The position numbers and the translations under genes are program-made. This document shows positions 46,401 to 57,079 of a DNA stretch of 64,000 nucleotides, one piece after another. The notes beneath the pieces are model-generated. The model saw only the letters and a program-made list of their open reading frames with translations, was not told where the DNA came from and did not search any database. How positions within the stretch are numbered: position 1 is the stretch's first letter; each line of letters opens with the position of its first letter. Source of the DNA: Rhizophlyctis rosea (Eukaryota; Chytridiomycota; Chytridiomycetes; Rhizophlyctidales; Rhizophlyctidaceae); the NCBI GenBank assembly GCA_027596075.1, contig JADGJC010000034.1, positions 124,001 through 188,000 on the forward strand. The letters run 5' to 3'.

Positions 46401-49400
46401 ATTTCCGTAGGCCACTGCTTGACCAAATGCCCCGGAACAACAATCAACGTAGCCTTCACTGACACAATTCCCTTGAGTGTCGGCAGCGTAGCGTCCCTTT
46501 TGGAGCGAGCGACATCGATAAGGCCGAGCGTAATAGCAGTCTTCCCGTACCCAACCTCATCTGCTAACACACCGCCCCGAATCAGCGCCGGCCTTGCAGC
46601 CTTCGCTTCCACCCGCCATCCCAGTGAACCCAATTCTGCCTCCGCAACTTCCTCCTCGACGAAAGTTGGCTCAATCGCCTCCTCCTGCTTCACCATCCAA
46701 TGCAAAGACCGAAGTTGCTCGGGACGCAACTTCACCTGGAAGTTAGGGGGTTGGGAATATGCCGGGTCGAGCTTGTTGCTAGTCAACTGGAGCTTTTTGA
46801 GCGGAGCAGGCTTTTCGTCGGTGGTAAGTCGCCAAAGGAGTTGCAAGTGATCCGAGTCAGACCTGATGTTGGCTGGCAGGCTAGCCGTCGCACGGTGGAG
46901 TAAGGAGACAACGTTGACGCCGATACGGACGTGACCCATGCCGTTCTTTTCGTTCAACTGAACAATGAAGGGTTGCGGCCTGCGCTTCATCGCTTGTTCG
47001 TAGGCACCGGCCTGAACCACATCTTCAATGGGCACCATCTTGTTCTTGGCATTGACTTGCCACTTTACATCTGGGCGTGATGGTGCACAGCGGGTGCATA
47101 TCTAAGTTATTGGATCATTAGTTTACAAAAAATTTAAAAACGTGACAACCTGATATTAACGAACCTCCGTAATATCAGATGCATCAACTTCCATCCAATT
47201 AGCCAACGCCGTCAAACGGGATACACGCTCCGTGATCCAAGAGATAGCATCAAAGGTCTGACGCCCCTTATGCAACAAATCAATAGTTCCCCAACTGTCC
47301 TGCGGCCACAAAGCATCCGATCGCCCAAGGGGCACTTTGCAACTAACAATCGCCGCAGCCGCTTTGCAACCATCACTGCCGCTGCAAGTAACACCGATTG
47401 AATCCGCAGCTAAGGGAGTGGCAACCACCGCCGCATCCGTGGCCTTCAAATCAATCTCTGCCGGAGACACTTTGACAGCTGGGCATGGTAGCCACTTCCC
47501 CTTCACATGGCAGTTTACTTGCTTAGGCCCTTTGTCGTCGTTGGGACGCCAGGACGGGTCCAGAGAAGCAACAATCATTCTCTCATCCTCATAGCCGATC
47601 CGACGAATGCTGGTCGAGAACACAAACGGATCCTGATCGGTCTCTTCGCAACGCGTGGGCTCCAAGAAGAAGAACAACGGCCTCTGCCCTTCATCCTCCT
47701 TTGTTCCCCGCTTCTTATGCAACGCTCCCATGGCCGTTCCGCACTTTTCAAACAAGTCGTATGTGCCTGCAATCTCCCGATCCAAGTAACTTTTGGCTTC
47801 CCCCGGCACTCCCAAAATCCGCAATGTCGACCACCACTTCTTGCCCTTGTACTGATCTTCCGTCAACCCCAGACGCGCCTCCCAAGATGGAACAAGTTCT
47901 CCCTCGCCCGTAACAGTGACCTTGAAACTCTTCGAAGTAGGCAAACAGATTTCCCAAACCCCATCAAGAAGCGATTCACCGCTGACCTTCAATCGGGCAA
48001 CGGGTATGGTGAGCAGAGCCCGGAGTTTGCTATTGACGGCTTCAGTTGTCGGGGTTTTCACGATGATCCTCCACTCCGGGTGCAGCGGGTCAAGCCACAA
48101 CTCAAGGATAGCAGTTGGTGAATCATACATAACAAGCCAAATATCCTGACGCTTCACCGACTTGAATCGGAACTCGGCTTCCGGAATAGCTTCCAAAACC
48201 GACCGACGCCATGTAAGCCACATAGACCCATCAACATCCGCCTCCGCCGCCGATTTACAACTATCAAGCAGTTCCGCATCGACTCCACGTACATTCACCC
48301 GCATAGGAATAGCTTTGGTGATTTCTCGTTCAAACTTAGCCGGATCAACACGCATAAGATCCTTCATGACCGTGTAGTTATGCTCAGGCCGTTTGCCACA
48401 TTTCTGACAGGATGTGAAACTGCAATCCGAACAAATTTGGATAGGTTCGTTGCTGGTGCCGGTGCGCCCTTCACATTCACAGTACCGCGCGCTCCTCATC
48501 GCATCCTTCAGTACGTTCCCTACTCTAACCCCACTAGCGGTGGCAAGATCCAATGGTTGTGCATCCAGCATCTCCTCCCCGACAACCGTTTGAGCATCAG
48601 CGGAAGACTCTGACCGTTTGACGGGTTTGGCCGATGCGGATCCGGGTGTCAAGAGCTTGTTGGCAAGGATCAAGGCTGAAATCATGCAGGTTCCGACGAC
48701 CGTCGACGTCATGGCGTTCCCAGCAAGGTCGGCCAAGTTATCTTGCGACTCGCGGGTTAGGATTAGCTCGTTGATAGGTAGACCTTGCAGAGACAACGCT
48801 TCGAGACCGATGAGGGGTCCACCGCGGTTGGTTACGTAGGGGATCATGGATGGGGTTAGGCAGGGGCAGATTCCCGGACGGTTGCTGGCAGTGGTACGAT
48901 CGACGTTTTGCGACAGGTTCCAGACGATGGTCTTGTACGTAACATCAACTCCCTTTTGCGCCATCCGCAACGTATTAATGTCCATCAAATCCAACACTCG
49001 CTCCGTTTGACCGCGACCCCAATCATTCCAAGCAAAGTCCGGAAGGTCGCAAATACTCCCATCTTGCCATGCCGTCAGCGGCCGTTTAATGCCCAGCTTT
49101 TCCGTGTCACGAGCCAATTGATGACGACTTTCGCACCGAGCCCAATCTATTCTACCAGCCTTCTTTCCCCCAGCTTTCTTCTGCGCTAGCTCTTCTCGTC
49201 CTTGATGGATGCGAGGGTCGTCGGAGGGTAGCATGAAGGCTTCGAGAGGACTGGAGGCGGGGCGGGCAAGTTCTTTGACCATCGCGTACCACTTGTCGGG
49301 CAATTGACCGGTCGATCCCTTTTCGGCGGTTACGGCAAATAGGTATACTCGCGTTCTGGTATGCGGAATATAGTAGTCTTTAGTGTCGAAGCGTGCGAAC

Positions 49401-50347
49401 CGTACGTGATACTTTGCTTTCCTGAAATGATCCTGCACTTTCTCCCACGGTGCGCCGCACACGTTCTCAAGAATGACGATTGGAGGCCGATGTTTTTTGA
49501 CCCAGTTCAGCATGCCCATGAAGGTCCGACCCGATTCACCCTTTTGTTCCAATGTCTTTTTTTGGTTGTTGAGATTGGAGTAGTCGACACACGATGTCCC
49601 AGCCACCAGCATGTCGACATTTCCTGGAACTGCCACTTTGGAGCCGTACGCAGTCGTTGCAACATCGTCGCCCAATTCGCACACGTCTCGGAACAAAATA
49701 GGCGGCTTGAAGTTACGCTCGATGTATGCCTGCTTGAAGGGTTCGATCTCGCAACTGAAGACGTGCTCGACGTCTAATTTGGTACCATGGATGTCTTCCA
49801 GCGCACGAGAAATGAGATCCAGCGCGAGAAGCGGACTTTCCGTCCCACTGCACATTGTCGCCACCCGAAGCTTTCGGCCCTGCAACCGCTCAGCGACTTC
49901 CGTCAGTTTCGGAGTCCGTTTCACCATATCGGTGAAAATGGCATCGATGTCATTGATAGGCGGTAAGTCCGTGCCAGCAAGTTTCCCTCCAGAGAATGCT
50001 TGTGCACCACCCTTCTTCCCACCCCTTTTCTTCGGACTACCACTATTGTCGTCATCGTCATAGGAGTCACCGTATTCTTCGGGTTCTTCGTCGACTTCCA
50101 TGTCGTTAGATTTGCTAGGCGACGGCTTGCTTGGAGATTTGAAAAACGCCTCCAACCGCATTTGTTTGCCGTTTGCTGAGGAAGGTTGGGAGCCACGGGT
50201 TTGACGGCGTTGGGGCGAGGAAGGCGAACCCTTTTGAGGTGTTTTCATTTCGCCCTTGACGGTTTGTTTCTTTGGCGATGGAGAATATGCTGCCACGTCC
50301 TCATCCGACTCGGACTCGATGACCCTGCCCTTGCGTTTGGGAGGCAT
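43424..50347 (-). CDS. DNMT5: DNMT5-type cytosine methyltransferase with RING and SNF2 ATPase
   Basis: Two exons (50347-47165 and 47101-43424) with a 63-bp intron join in frame at EITC-type sequence ICTRCAPSRPDVKWQVN to 2286 residues, normal for DNMT5 (Cryptococcus Dnmt5 about 2380). DNMT5 maintains CG methylation using ATP hydrolysis. N-terminal disorder holds QMRLEAFF (62-69), a PCNA-binding PIP box. The methyltransferase has MCSGTESP, FSCEIEPF, TSCVDYS (catalytic Cys about 253) and ENV (294). A Cys-rich cluster follows (CSDCSFTSCQKCGKRPEH). The SNF2 part has DEVGYGKTAI, VVDEF in place of DEAH, VLSGTPP, a RING (CCGHTGCYQCL) and GRVRRYGQ. A Lys/Glu-rich insert precedes the RING. The open frame begins at a TTG; the first ATG is MPPKRKG. 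No chromodomain is visible. Without joining, the two exons look like separate genes. Confidence 0.92.
50141..50164 (-). other. PIP box motif in DNMT5 N terminus
   Basis: Encodes Q-M-R-L-E-A-F-F, a perfect Qxx(L)xxFF PCNA-interacting motif in a basic, disordered segment (flanks K61 and KSPSK). Confidence 0.7.
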
Positions 50348-51579
50348 TGTTGCTACCGTCAATCTGCAATAATCTTCTGGTTAGCTAATGACGTAAGATT
50401 GCATGAAACTCAAGAGATAACAAGCAAAGAGTGGGAAGAGGTGTTGTTGACAACACTGTTGTAAACAAACCGCACTCGTTCAACACTCAGAAAACGGCGT
50501 TCGCTATATACCAGTGTGGTGCGCTCAAGAATGCCAAAAACAAAGAGCAATAAGTTCTCAAAATTTGAGTTGTAATGATTGGTAGTAAATGTTGCAAAAA
50601 GTATGCTGTTTGTCGTGCAAAATATTGACTCGACCCCTATTTTCCATCGTCAGCGACTCATCTCGATTTTCTCGAGCAAGCAAGAAAAAGGAGAAACAAC
50701 ACTCACAGTAGTTCACTTCGGAAGAAGTCAAGCAGACTTCCAAATACAGTGCGAAGCGAGCGCACTTCCACACGGGTCGACTTAAAGCTTCCGATTAGAA
50801 GCTGAGAATAGCACTGATGTCGACCTCAGGTGACTTTTGAGAGCAAAAGATGGAAGCTGCCCCTCCCTCAAAGCGCTCCAACCAGTTGGTCCGAGACATT
50901 TGGACATTGTTTGACGGGAGGAGGTGTCTGTGCGACAATCATCCAAAAAGGGGTGTAATGGGCGTGAGACATCCACCAGATCTGGGCTTCGCTTGGAGTT
51001 TGAACGAGGACAACCCTCCCATCAACAAGTCCTCACCAATTGGGCATGCAATGCGCGGTAACGGGCAAGGAACAAGCAACTGCACTAAGTCGACTGCTTT
51101 TGCGACCGCGGCAGGAAGCGTCTGGGGAGACTTGTGAGACGACGTTTCTGTGACGACCCCTTCAAGTGTTCTCACTTGCTACTCCACCGAGATGTTCCAT
51201 ACCTTCTCCATCACGACGTTCCACTTGCTTAAGGGCACCGTTTGAAAGCGCAGTGCTGACTATGAGCAGAATATGCCAGACCCCGTTGGGCCTGACGCGT
51301 TTCCTGAACGTCTCTCACCTACATCGTGAACTGATGACTAAAAGGGAGCTATTGAACGATGCTCTTCTGTAGGAGCGGGGAGAGAAGACGACCAATATTC
51401 TCTAGTGCCGAGTTCAGGATTCCAAACTTATGGTCTTTTGAGAAGCCCTCAGGTCATGGTGATTCGCATATGACCCAATATAACGCATCAATTTGAACAG
51501 CTTATTTGATACACATGTTAACTATGTTACATACTACATACAACAGCAGACATACAACAATAGACTTCTCTGATGATCA
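50348..51579. other. Upstream of DNMT5, no gene recognised
   Basis: About 1.2 kb. Holds the DNMT5 promoter and leader, where a 5' UTR intron is possible. Open frames are under 100 residues and show no family. The right end is the 3' flank of the Ssh4-like gene, with AT-rich sequence (51480-51560). Confidence 0.45.
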
Positions 51580-52830
51580 CTAGGCATATGGTGGTGGCGG
51601 AGCATACGCAGATTGGGATGTTCCAGGAGGCGGTCCAGGCGGTGGTGCCATTATGGTAGGCGGCATTACACCTGGGCCGGGTCGATACAGAAATGGTCGT
51701 TGACCAACATTTACGCTAAGCTGGCATGGTCCATCAGCTCCGACAGCCGCATGGTATGGATGCAATTCCGCACTGGGTGCATAGCCTAAAAACGCCCCAT
51801 TCAAGGTGAAAAAGACTGCATGGTGAGGATGGTCAGAAATAATGTCTGACATAAATGGTGCAATCAACCAAACTCACCAGCACCAGTACTGTGGTCGTAT
51901 CCACAGCCAACGGTATCACCCTTGGAAAACGGAGACCCAAACAACTTTCCACCAAACCCATCGTTTTGGAACATTCGCCCGTCATCACTGTGATATCCGA
52001 CAGAGTGATGATTCCAGCCAATGAGTCGGAATGGAGGGTAAGGTTTCGTGGCCAGTCCGATAGATATGACTGTGGCCTCGTGTCCAAAGACAATGTCGTG
52101 AATTGTGACCTGCGACAATGGCATTTGAATATCCAAGTTCAGCACAGGGCATCCAACCGATACCTACCTCAAAGTACGCATATGGCCTGTCCCCATCAGG
52201 AATCAGCGGGTACTGAGACATACAGGACCTGTCCAACCTAGAACTCTGCTTCGCACCAGTATCGGTGAAGGTAATGAAGTAGCCCGATGGATCTACATAC
52301 ACCCCGCCCAAGTATTGGTCGACTTCGAATCTCCAGGCACCATGTCCCATTGATTGTATCATTTCCATTTCTCCGCCGGAAAGAGCAGGCATCGGGTTTG
52401 GAGGATGTTCTCTCTCATAAGCCAGCCCCGCATCATACGCTTTCGATGGAGCGTTGTTGAAGGAAGCAAAAGCACTGCCAGGAGGAGGTGCAGTGGCTGG
52501 CGCCGCGTAAGCCCACGAACTTCCACTATCCGCGTGCGGGACTTCCGTTGGAACCTTCGAGCCGCGGTTTTTACGGTACTTGAGAAACATTGCGATAACA
52601 AAACAAAGTCCTACACCACCAAACAAGGATCCTACTATGATTCCTATGGCGACACCCGATAAAGCTTTACCACCGCTGGAACTAGAACGTGAACTGCTGC
52701 TGCTACTACTGCTGCTGGAATGACTTCCCCCTCCGCTCGAGCTTCCACCTCCACCTCCGCCTTTGGGAAATGCTTCGACGATGCTAAGTGTGAGAAGAAG
52801 CACAGCCACAAGCAACGTCATACGCCCCAT
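51580..52830 (-). CDS. Ssh4/Ear1-like SPRY membrane adaptor of Rsp5 ubiquitin ligase
   Basis: Endosome/vacuole membrane protein that recruits Rsp5-type HECT ligase to membrane cargo. N terminus MGRMTLLVAVLLLTLSIVEA is a signal sequence, followed by a Gly/Ser-rich lumenal stretch and one membrane helix (GVAIGIIVGSLFGGVGLCFVIAMFL). The cytosolic SPRY domain follows: AYFEVGI, ISIGLATKPYPPFRLIGWN, SVGYHSDDGRMFQND, KGDTVGCGYDH and FFTLNGAFLGYA. The C terminus is proline-rich and ends with a PPPPY motif, the WW-domain ligand used to bind Rsp5. Start at 52830; the longer open frame upstream overlaps the divergent gene. Introns near 52155-52185 and at about 51820-51890. Confidence 0.85.
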
Positions 52831-53107
52831 TTCTCGTTTCGATGCAAGAACGATGCTGTTGGAACAGGCAACGGGCATCTGCTTGTGCTGTTGTTTATTT
52901 ACATCCGCGTTTGGCACTGCCACACAATCCCTTGGCCATCGAAATGAGCTTGGGGATCCGGCACCGCCACTGTGCCACGGAATTTGACGCCATGGCGCAA
53001 ACATAACTTTGGACGGTGCGTCAAAGTCTGCTTCAAAGTTTGCCCTCTCGCCTCCATACATCCTTGCATGACTCCCATCTCTTCCTTCACATTCAAACAA
53101 CGGAATA
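52831..53107. promoter_or_regulatory. Compact divergent promoter, Ssh4-like and unknown gene
   Basis: 277 bp between two divergent ATGs. No TATA box or clear site recognised; an open frame on the minus strand runs through but is not conserved-looking. Confidence 0.4.
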
Positions 53108-53881
53108 ATGACCGACAAGAAAGCAATCGAAGCTGAGCTTGCCAAAGCGATAGAAGATGAGGTCGAAGTTGACTCCGTAGCAAAGGAGTGGATTGCAGAG
53201 CGGGCGCGCGTGGAAACCGTAAGGCATTACCATTCTCTCCCGCAAGCACGTTATCACTACCAACACACCGTACAACAGGAACGTTTGAAAGCGGCCGGTG
53301 TAAAACCTCTGCTTCTTCCAATTCGGAACTACGGAATTGTAAAACATGAAGGTCACAAACCTGTACTAATTATCAACCGTGTGGAGGTACATATATTCAG
53401 AGTGCCTGTAGCAAAATTGAAGTTATCTCATAAGGTTTTGGGGGATGAAACCTACAGATAAATACAGGATTTGATTTTGAGCAAAGGGTCAAGCAGGTAA
53501 GCAGTTTGGATCAGCCCCCACGGGTGAAATGAGGACTGACCCCTTTCGATTACTGCAGATTATGGTGTCAGACCCAGAGCCATATCCACACAAAGAAAAT
53601 CATGCTTACTGCAATGTAAGAACCATCCACGATTCAGACAAAGCTTCAATGCATCGCTAGACACTGAATGTCCCTCCACCCAGGTGCTTCTGCTAACCGA
53701 AAATCTCAACATTCCCCTCCTTGTCCCATACATCTACCCCACAACAATCAAAGTCAAAGAACCGACAGGCAAAGGCAAAAAAGCATCAGGCACGGTAAAG
53801 AACGATCTTCAGGAATGGCTGTTCATCAATGCTAAAGGGGCAAGAGCAAGACAGTCTGTTCATGAGTTCCATAATGTGTAG
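53108..53881 (+). CDS. Hypothetical protein, 190 residues, four exons
   Basis: Not recognised. Exons 53108-53386, 53458-53496, 53559-53615 and 53684-53881 join in frame through GTACAT, GTAAGC and GTAAGA donors. The N-terminal 60 residues are acidic and helical (KAIEAELAKAIEDEVEVDS, AKEWIAERARVETVRHYHS). The middle reads LLLPIRNYGIVKHEGHKPVLI and NTGFDFEQRVKQIMVSDPEP, then YPHKENHAYCNVLLLTENLN and IPLLVPYIYP. The tail is basic (KEPTGKGKKASGTVK, KGARARQSVHEF). No signal peptide or membrane segment. The regular pattern after splicing and the tidy exon phases support a real gene. Shares its promoter region with the Ssh4-like gene. Confidence 0.65.
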
Positions 53882-54142
53882 AGGAGTCATCTTTTGCAGT
53901 TAGTTCACTAGCAGCTTTTTTAACTTAATCTATTTATGCAATAGGAAATTATGACCGGAAATATACCCGAACCTGTTCGGTCATCGTAGAGGGGGTTTCG
54001 AACGTGATGGAGTTGTTTACTAACCATTTTCATACATGCTGGCATTTGCCATAGACGTAAGCATGTCTTCGATCGAAGTACTGCAATCAAAAGGATCACA
54101 TACTTCATATACATACAAGCGTACAGTCAATCTCCTCTCCAA

Positions 54143-55520
54143 CTACATAACAACCAACGGGTCGGCGTCTACACTACTAACTACAACGTCCACAATCATA
54201 TCTGGCTGCTCGCCAAGCCCATGGTCCAACTTCAATGCAGAATGAAGCCGGCTCTGCAAAACATCAGCTAAATATCCTCTCTCCGAGTTCGAGTGCTCAC
54301 ACACAATGACGCTACATAACCGAGGGGTCAATCGGGACCAAAAGGAGTAAAACTGGTAAGAACAGATGCTGAACCATACCTAGTATTTGACGCAACGGCA
54401 GAAAGCACGTCGTGATGGGACATTTCTCCAGTGAGATAAAGATCTGCCTTTACCCTATTGAGGACTGAGGAACCTGGGAATTGCATGTCGCTTAGCCCAC
54501 GACTCCCATGCCCACCAGTGTTTCGTTGCAAGGCGCGCCCATACCTGATCCGGCGCAAATAGCAACGGTTTTGATAGGGTTTGGAGATCGCGCCGTGGCT
54601 ACCCTGACTACATTAGAGACGTTGATTTCAGAGTGGGTTGATTGTCGGAGGTGCAGTTCAAAAGGCCATACCAAAGTCAAGTTGCAAGTGAGCTTTGATC
54701 CGCTTCACGATATCCTCGAGGGCGACGGGTTCGTCCAAAGTGTGCAGGCGACCTGAGCCTGCACCTTCCTGGTCTGGCAGATAGCATGTTACAATCACAA
54801 AAGGTGCAAGCGCTGACGGAAAGACAACATACCAGGCAGTGGGTTGGGAGTTGGGTTGATGACAACGGAATGTCCAGCCCCCAGCCCTCGTGATAGCCAA
54901 TCGTTGATGCCTCCGACGCAATTGTCGAGGGCGGTATGTGGAGCATAAATGGACACGCCTTGGATATTTTCAGTACGCATGCCTGGTAGGAGGAACACAG
55001 TCTGCTTTACAGACCTGCAGCCGCACACTTGAGCGCTATCGCTTGCTTCTCATCGGATAAGCAGAGACGTTTCATAGCTTTGAAAATGGGTGGATGGTAA
55101 CTGTATGTGGCATCATATGCCATTAATCCTTTGAGATCGGTTTGGTCGCTTGCCTGCGGTAAAAAGGTACCCACGAGACGATGACGCCGACTTTGGGATC
55201 GGACAATGCTTCGTCGAGAACAGGCTAATTTGGAATTTCAGGCAAGTGAGAAGCAGCACTTGCGTGTCAAATTCTGATCCTACGCTCACCTGTGTTAAGT
55301 CAATGGTGAGAAAGACGCGTGTGGCATTTGGTCGCGGGAAGGGAGCCTCGAGCAAGATGCCGACCTATGCAATCTCCGTTGAGTTACCAGTCATCGCTGT
55401 GCGAACAAGCCTGAAGTAGTGATTTCGAAGGCTCACGTTGTCCCAGGCGCTCTCCGCTAGCTTCAAGGGTGCGATAGAGTTCATAGCTTTCGCAACACGA
55501 TGCACCAGGGTGGCGGTCAT
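54143..55520 (-). CDS. NIF3: NIF3 family protein
   Basis: Conserved di-metal protein of the NIF3/DUF34 family; biochemical role debated (once annotated as GTP cyclohydrolase-like). Start MTATLVHRVAKAMNSIAPLKLA is followed, after an intron with a GTGAGC donor, by AWDNVGILLEAPFPR and FLTIDLTQ. Metal-binding motifs follow: YHPPIFKAMKRL, GVSIYAPHTALDN and GVNDWL-type sequence. The C-terminal half has VAICAGSG, ADLYLTGEMSHHDVLSAVA and VVVCEHSNSERGYL, the family signature. Five or six exons, all short. The gene ends VVSSVDADPLVVM. A mitochondrial or cytosolic location is not clear. Confidence 0.88.
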
Positions 55521-56670
55521 CTTTGTTTATGTGATTTATCGAAAGGAGAACGCGTCCAAAGGAAGAAGATAGGCAAAATGTCCGCTGCCTTGAGCTCAAA
55601 CAGGTCAGATCTTGGGGAGGTCGTTGTGGAAAAGGTAGATCGACAATTAGTAATGACTAGGAGCGCTGAAAAACGGATTTTCAAGGCGGCAGCAGTGGCA
55701 CGGACACGTGGAGGATTTGACGCCACGCGAGCGACGCGTAATCATAGGACCCTTGAAATCTTGCATTTCCCAAGGACCCTCCTTCCATCCCCCCTCATGC
55801 CATCCCCAACTGCGAAAAACTCTTTGGCACGGGACTTTCCATGAGAGTCGGCCATTTGAGTTCAGATATTTTGTCGATTTTCCGCTGCTTCTACTACCCG
55901 GCAGATTTTTGCAAAGGCGGAGAACATCTGTCTATCAACAAAAGCTCCCATTCTACGCTTACGCTACGGGGTGTGATGCAAAAATTGGTTGTACTGTGTC
56001 TGTTCGGCGGGATCTTTCCCCGTGTGCCCTTCCCTCAGTATCAATGACCTTCGCAGTTCAAAAAATTGCATAACTTATGAGGAATCAAGCATCTCCTGAT
56101 AGATCCTTGAGCAGACGGTGAGAGTGTTCTTCAATGCACACGAACCGATGCCGGTGAAATCACCTTTGGTAAACTTTCTGCTTGGTGTCAAAGTCCATAC
56201 ATCTGTATGGGAGGCTTCTCAGTCTCCCATTAGGTAATCGCCCAGCAGCGCGTTTGACGGACTCCCATCTCCCAGCTTAGTCAGCTGTTATCATGGCCAC
56301 CACTTTAATTTGTTGGCTATTGGCTGGGGGCCGGGCTGCTCGTCTCCCGCAAGCCACTGGTCAACCTTTGTCAAGCCACATAAACCTTATCATTTCTCAC
56401 TATCATAGAGCCACTTGGTGCTGTTGGTGACCTACTTCTGGACCCGCACAGAAACCTCTCTGGTTATCATCCTATCTGCTCAATGGGCGTGATGAAGTCA
56501 ATGATGGAACATGCGAAATGTGAACAAGATGCGCGATGGGAGAAGTGGGAGACTGCAAAATGCTGCTATCAACCCCTTTTGCATGCGTTTGGTTGACCTC
56601 ATGCCATTCGCCTTTCCCCTGAATTGTGGGGTAAAGACCATGACGGCCTTGACCCAATATTACAGACTCA

Positions 56671-56747
56671 CCCGGTGTTTCCCATCACCATGAGGTGTTT
56701 CTCCCACGTCCTCCACTTTTGCTTCCCAGTTGACGGTCATATAAAGA
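56671..56747. repeat. 77-bp direct repeat, left copy, abutting gap
   Basis: From CCCGGTGTTTCCCATCACC to CGGTCATATAAAGA; identical to 56848-56924. The copy ends exactly at the first N. Confidence 0.9.
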
Positions 56748-56847
56748 NNNNNNNNNNNNNNNNNNNNNNNNNNNNNNNNNNNNNNNNNNNNNNNNNNNNN
56801 NNNNNNNNNNNNNNNNNNNNNNNNNNNNNNNNNNNNNNNNNNNNNNN
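56748..56847. other. Assembly gap, exactly 100 N
   Basis: A run of 100 N, a conventional placeholder for unknown length. It is bounded on both sides by the same 77-bp sequence, so the gap may be a false join of overlapping contig ends or a collapsed tandem repeat. Confidence 0.95.
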
Positions 56848-56924
56848 CCCGGTGTTTCCCATCACCATGAGGTGTTTCTCCCACGTCCTCCACTTTTGCT
56901 TCCCAGTTGACGGTCATATAAAGA
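56848..56924. repeat. 77-bp direct repeat, right copy, abutting gap
   Basis: Identical to 56671-56747. It begins exactly after the last N and contains the TATA box of the nitrate transporter gene. Confidence 0.9.
56917..56923 (+). promoter_or_regulatory. TATA box of the NRT2-type gene
   Basis: TATAAAG about 160 bp upstream of the ATG at 57080. The same sequence occurs in the left repeat copy before the gap. Confidence 0.5.
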
Positions 56925-57079
56925 CAGCCCGTCTCCCCGCCATCAACAAGTCCTTCTCCCATCAACAAGACATCATATCATCTTGATATCCCCCTGTTCT
57001 TCAATTCGAAAAAAGCCCTGACCATAAACACAAACTTCTCCCACTTCTATAGTCCATTGAACCAACGATTAGTTCAGCA

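Larger units (their letters stand above)
55521..57079. other. NIF3 / NRT2 divergent region with assembly gap
   Basis: About 1.5 kb. Open frames near 55500-56070 are short and unrelated to known families. It contains a 100-N gap flanked by identical 77-bp sequences and the NRT2 promoter. CATCACCATGAGG and TCTCCCAT motifs recur in the right part (56230-56950). Confidence 0.5.

Noticed and set aside
56624..56986. Open frames crossing the 100-N gap on both strands
   Set aside because: They exist only because N was translated as X; the flanks are a repeated promoter sequence.
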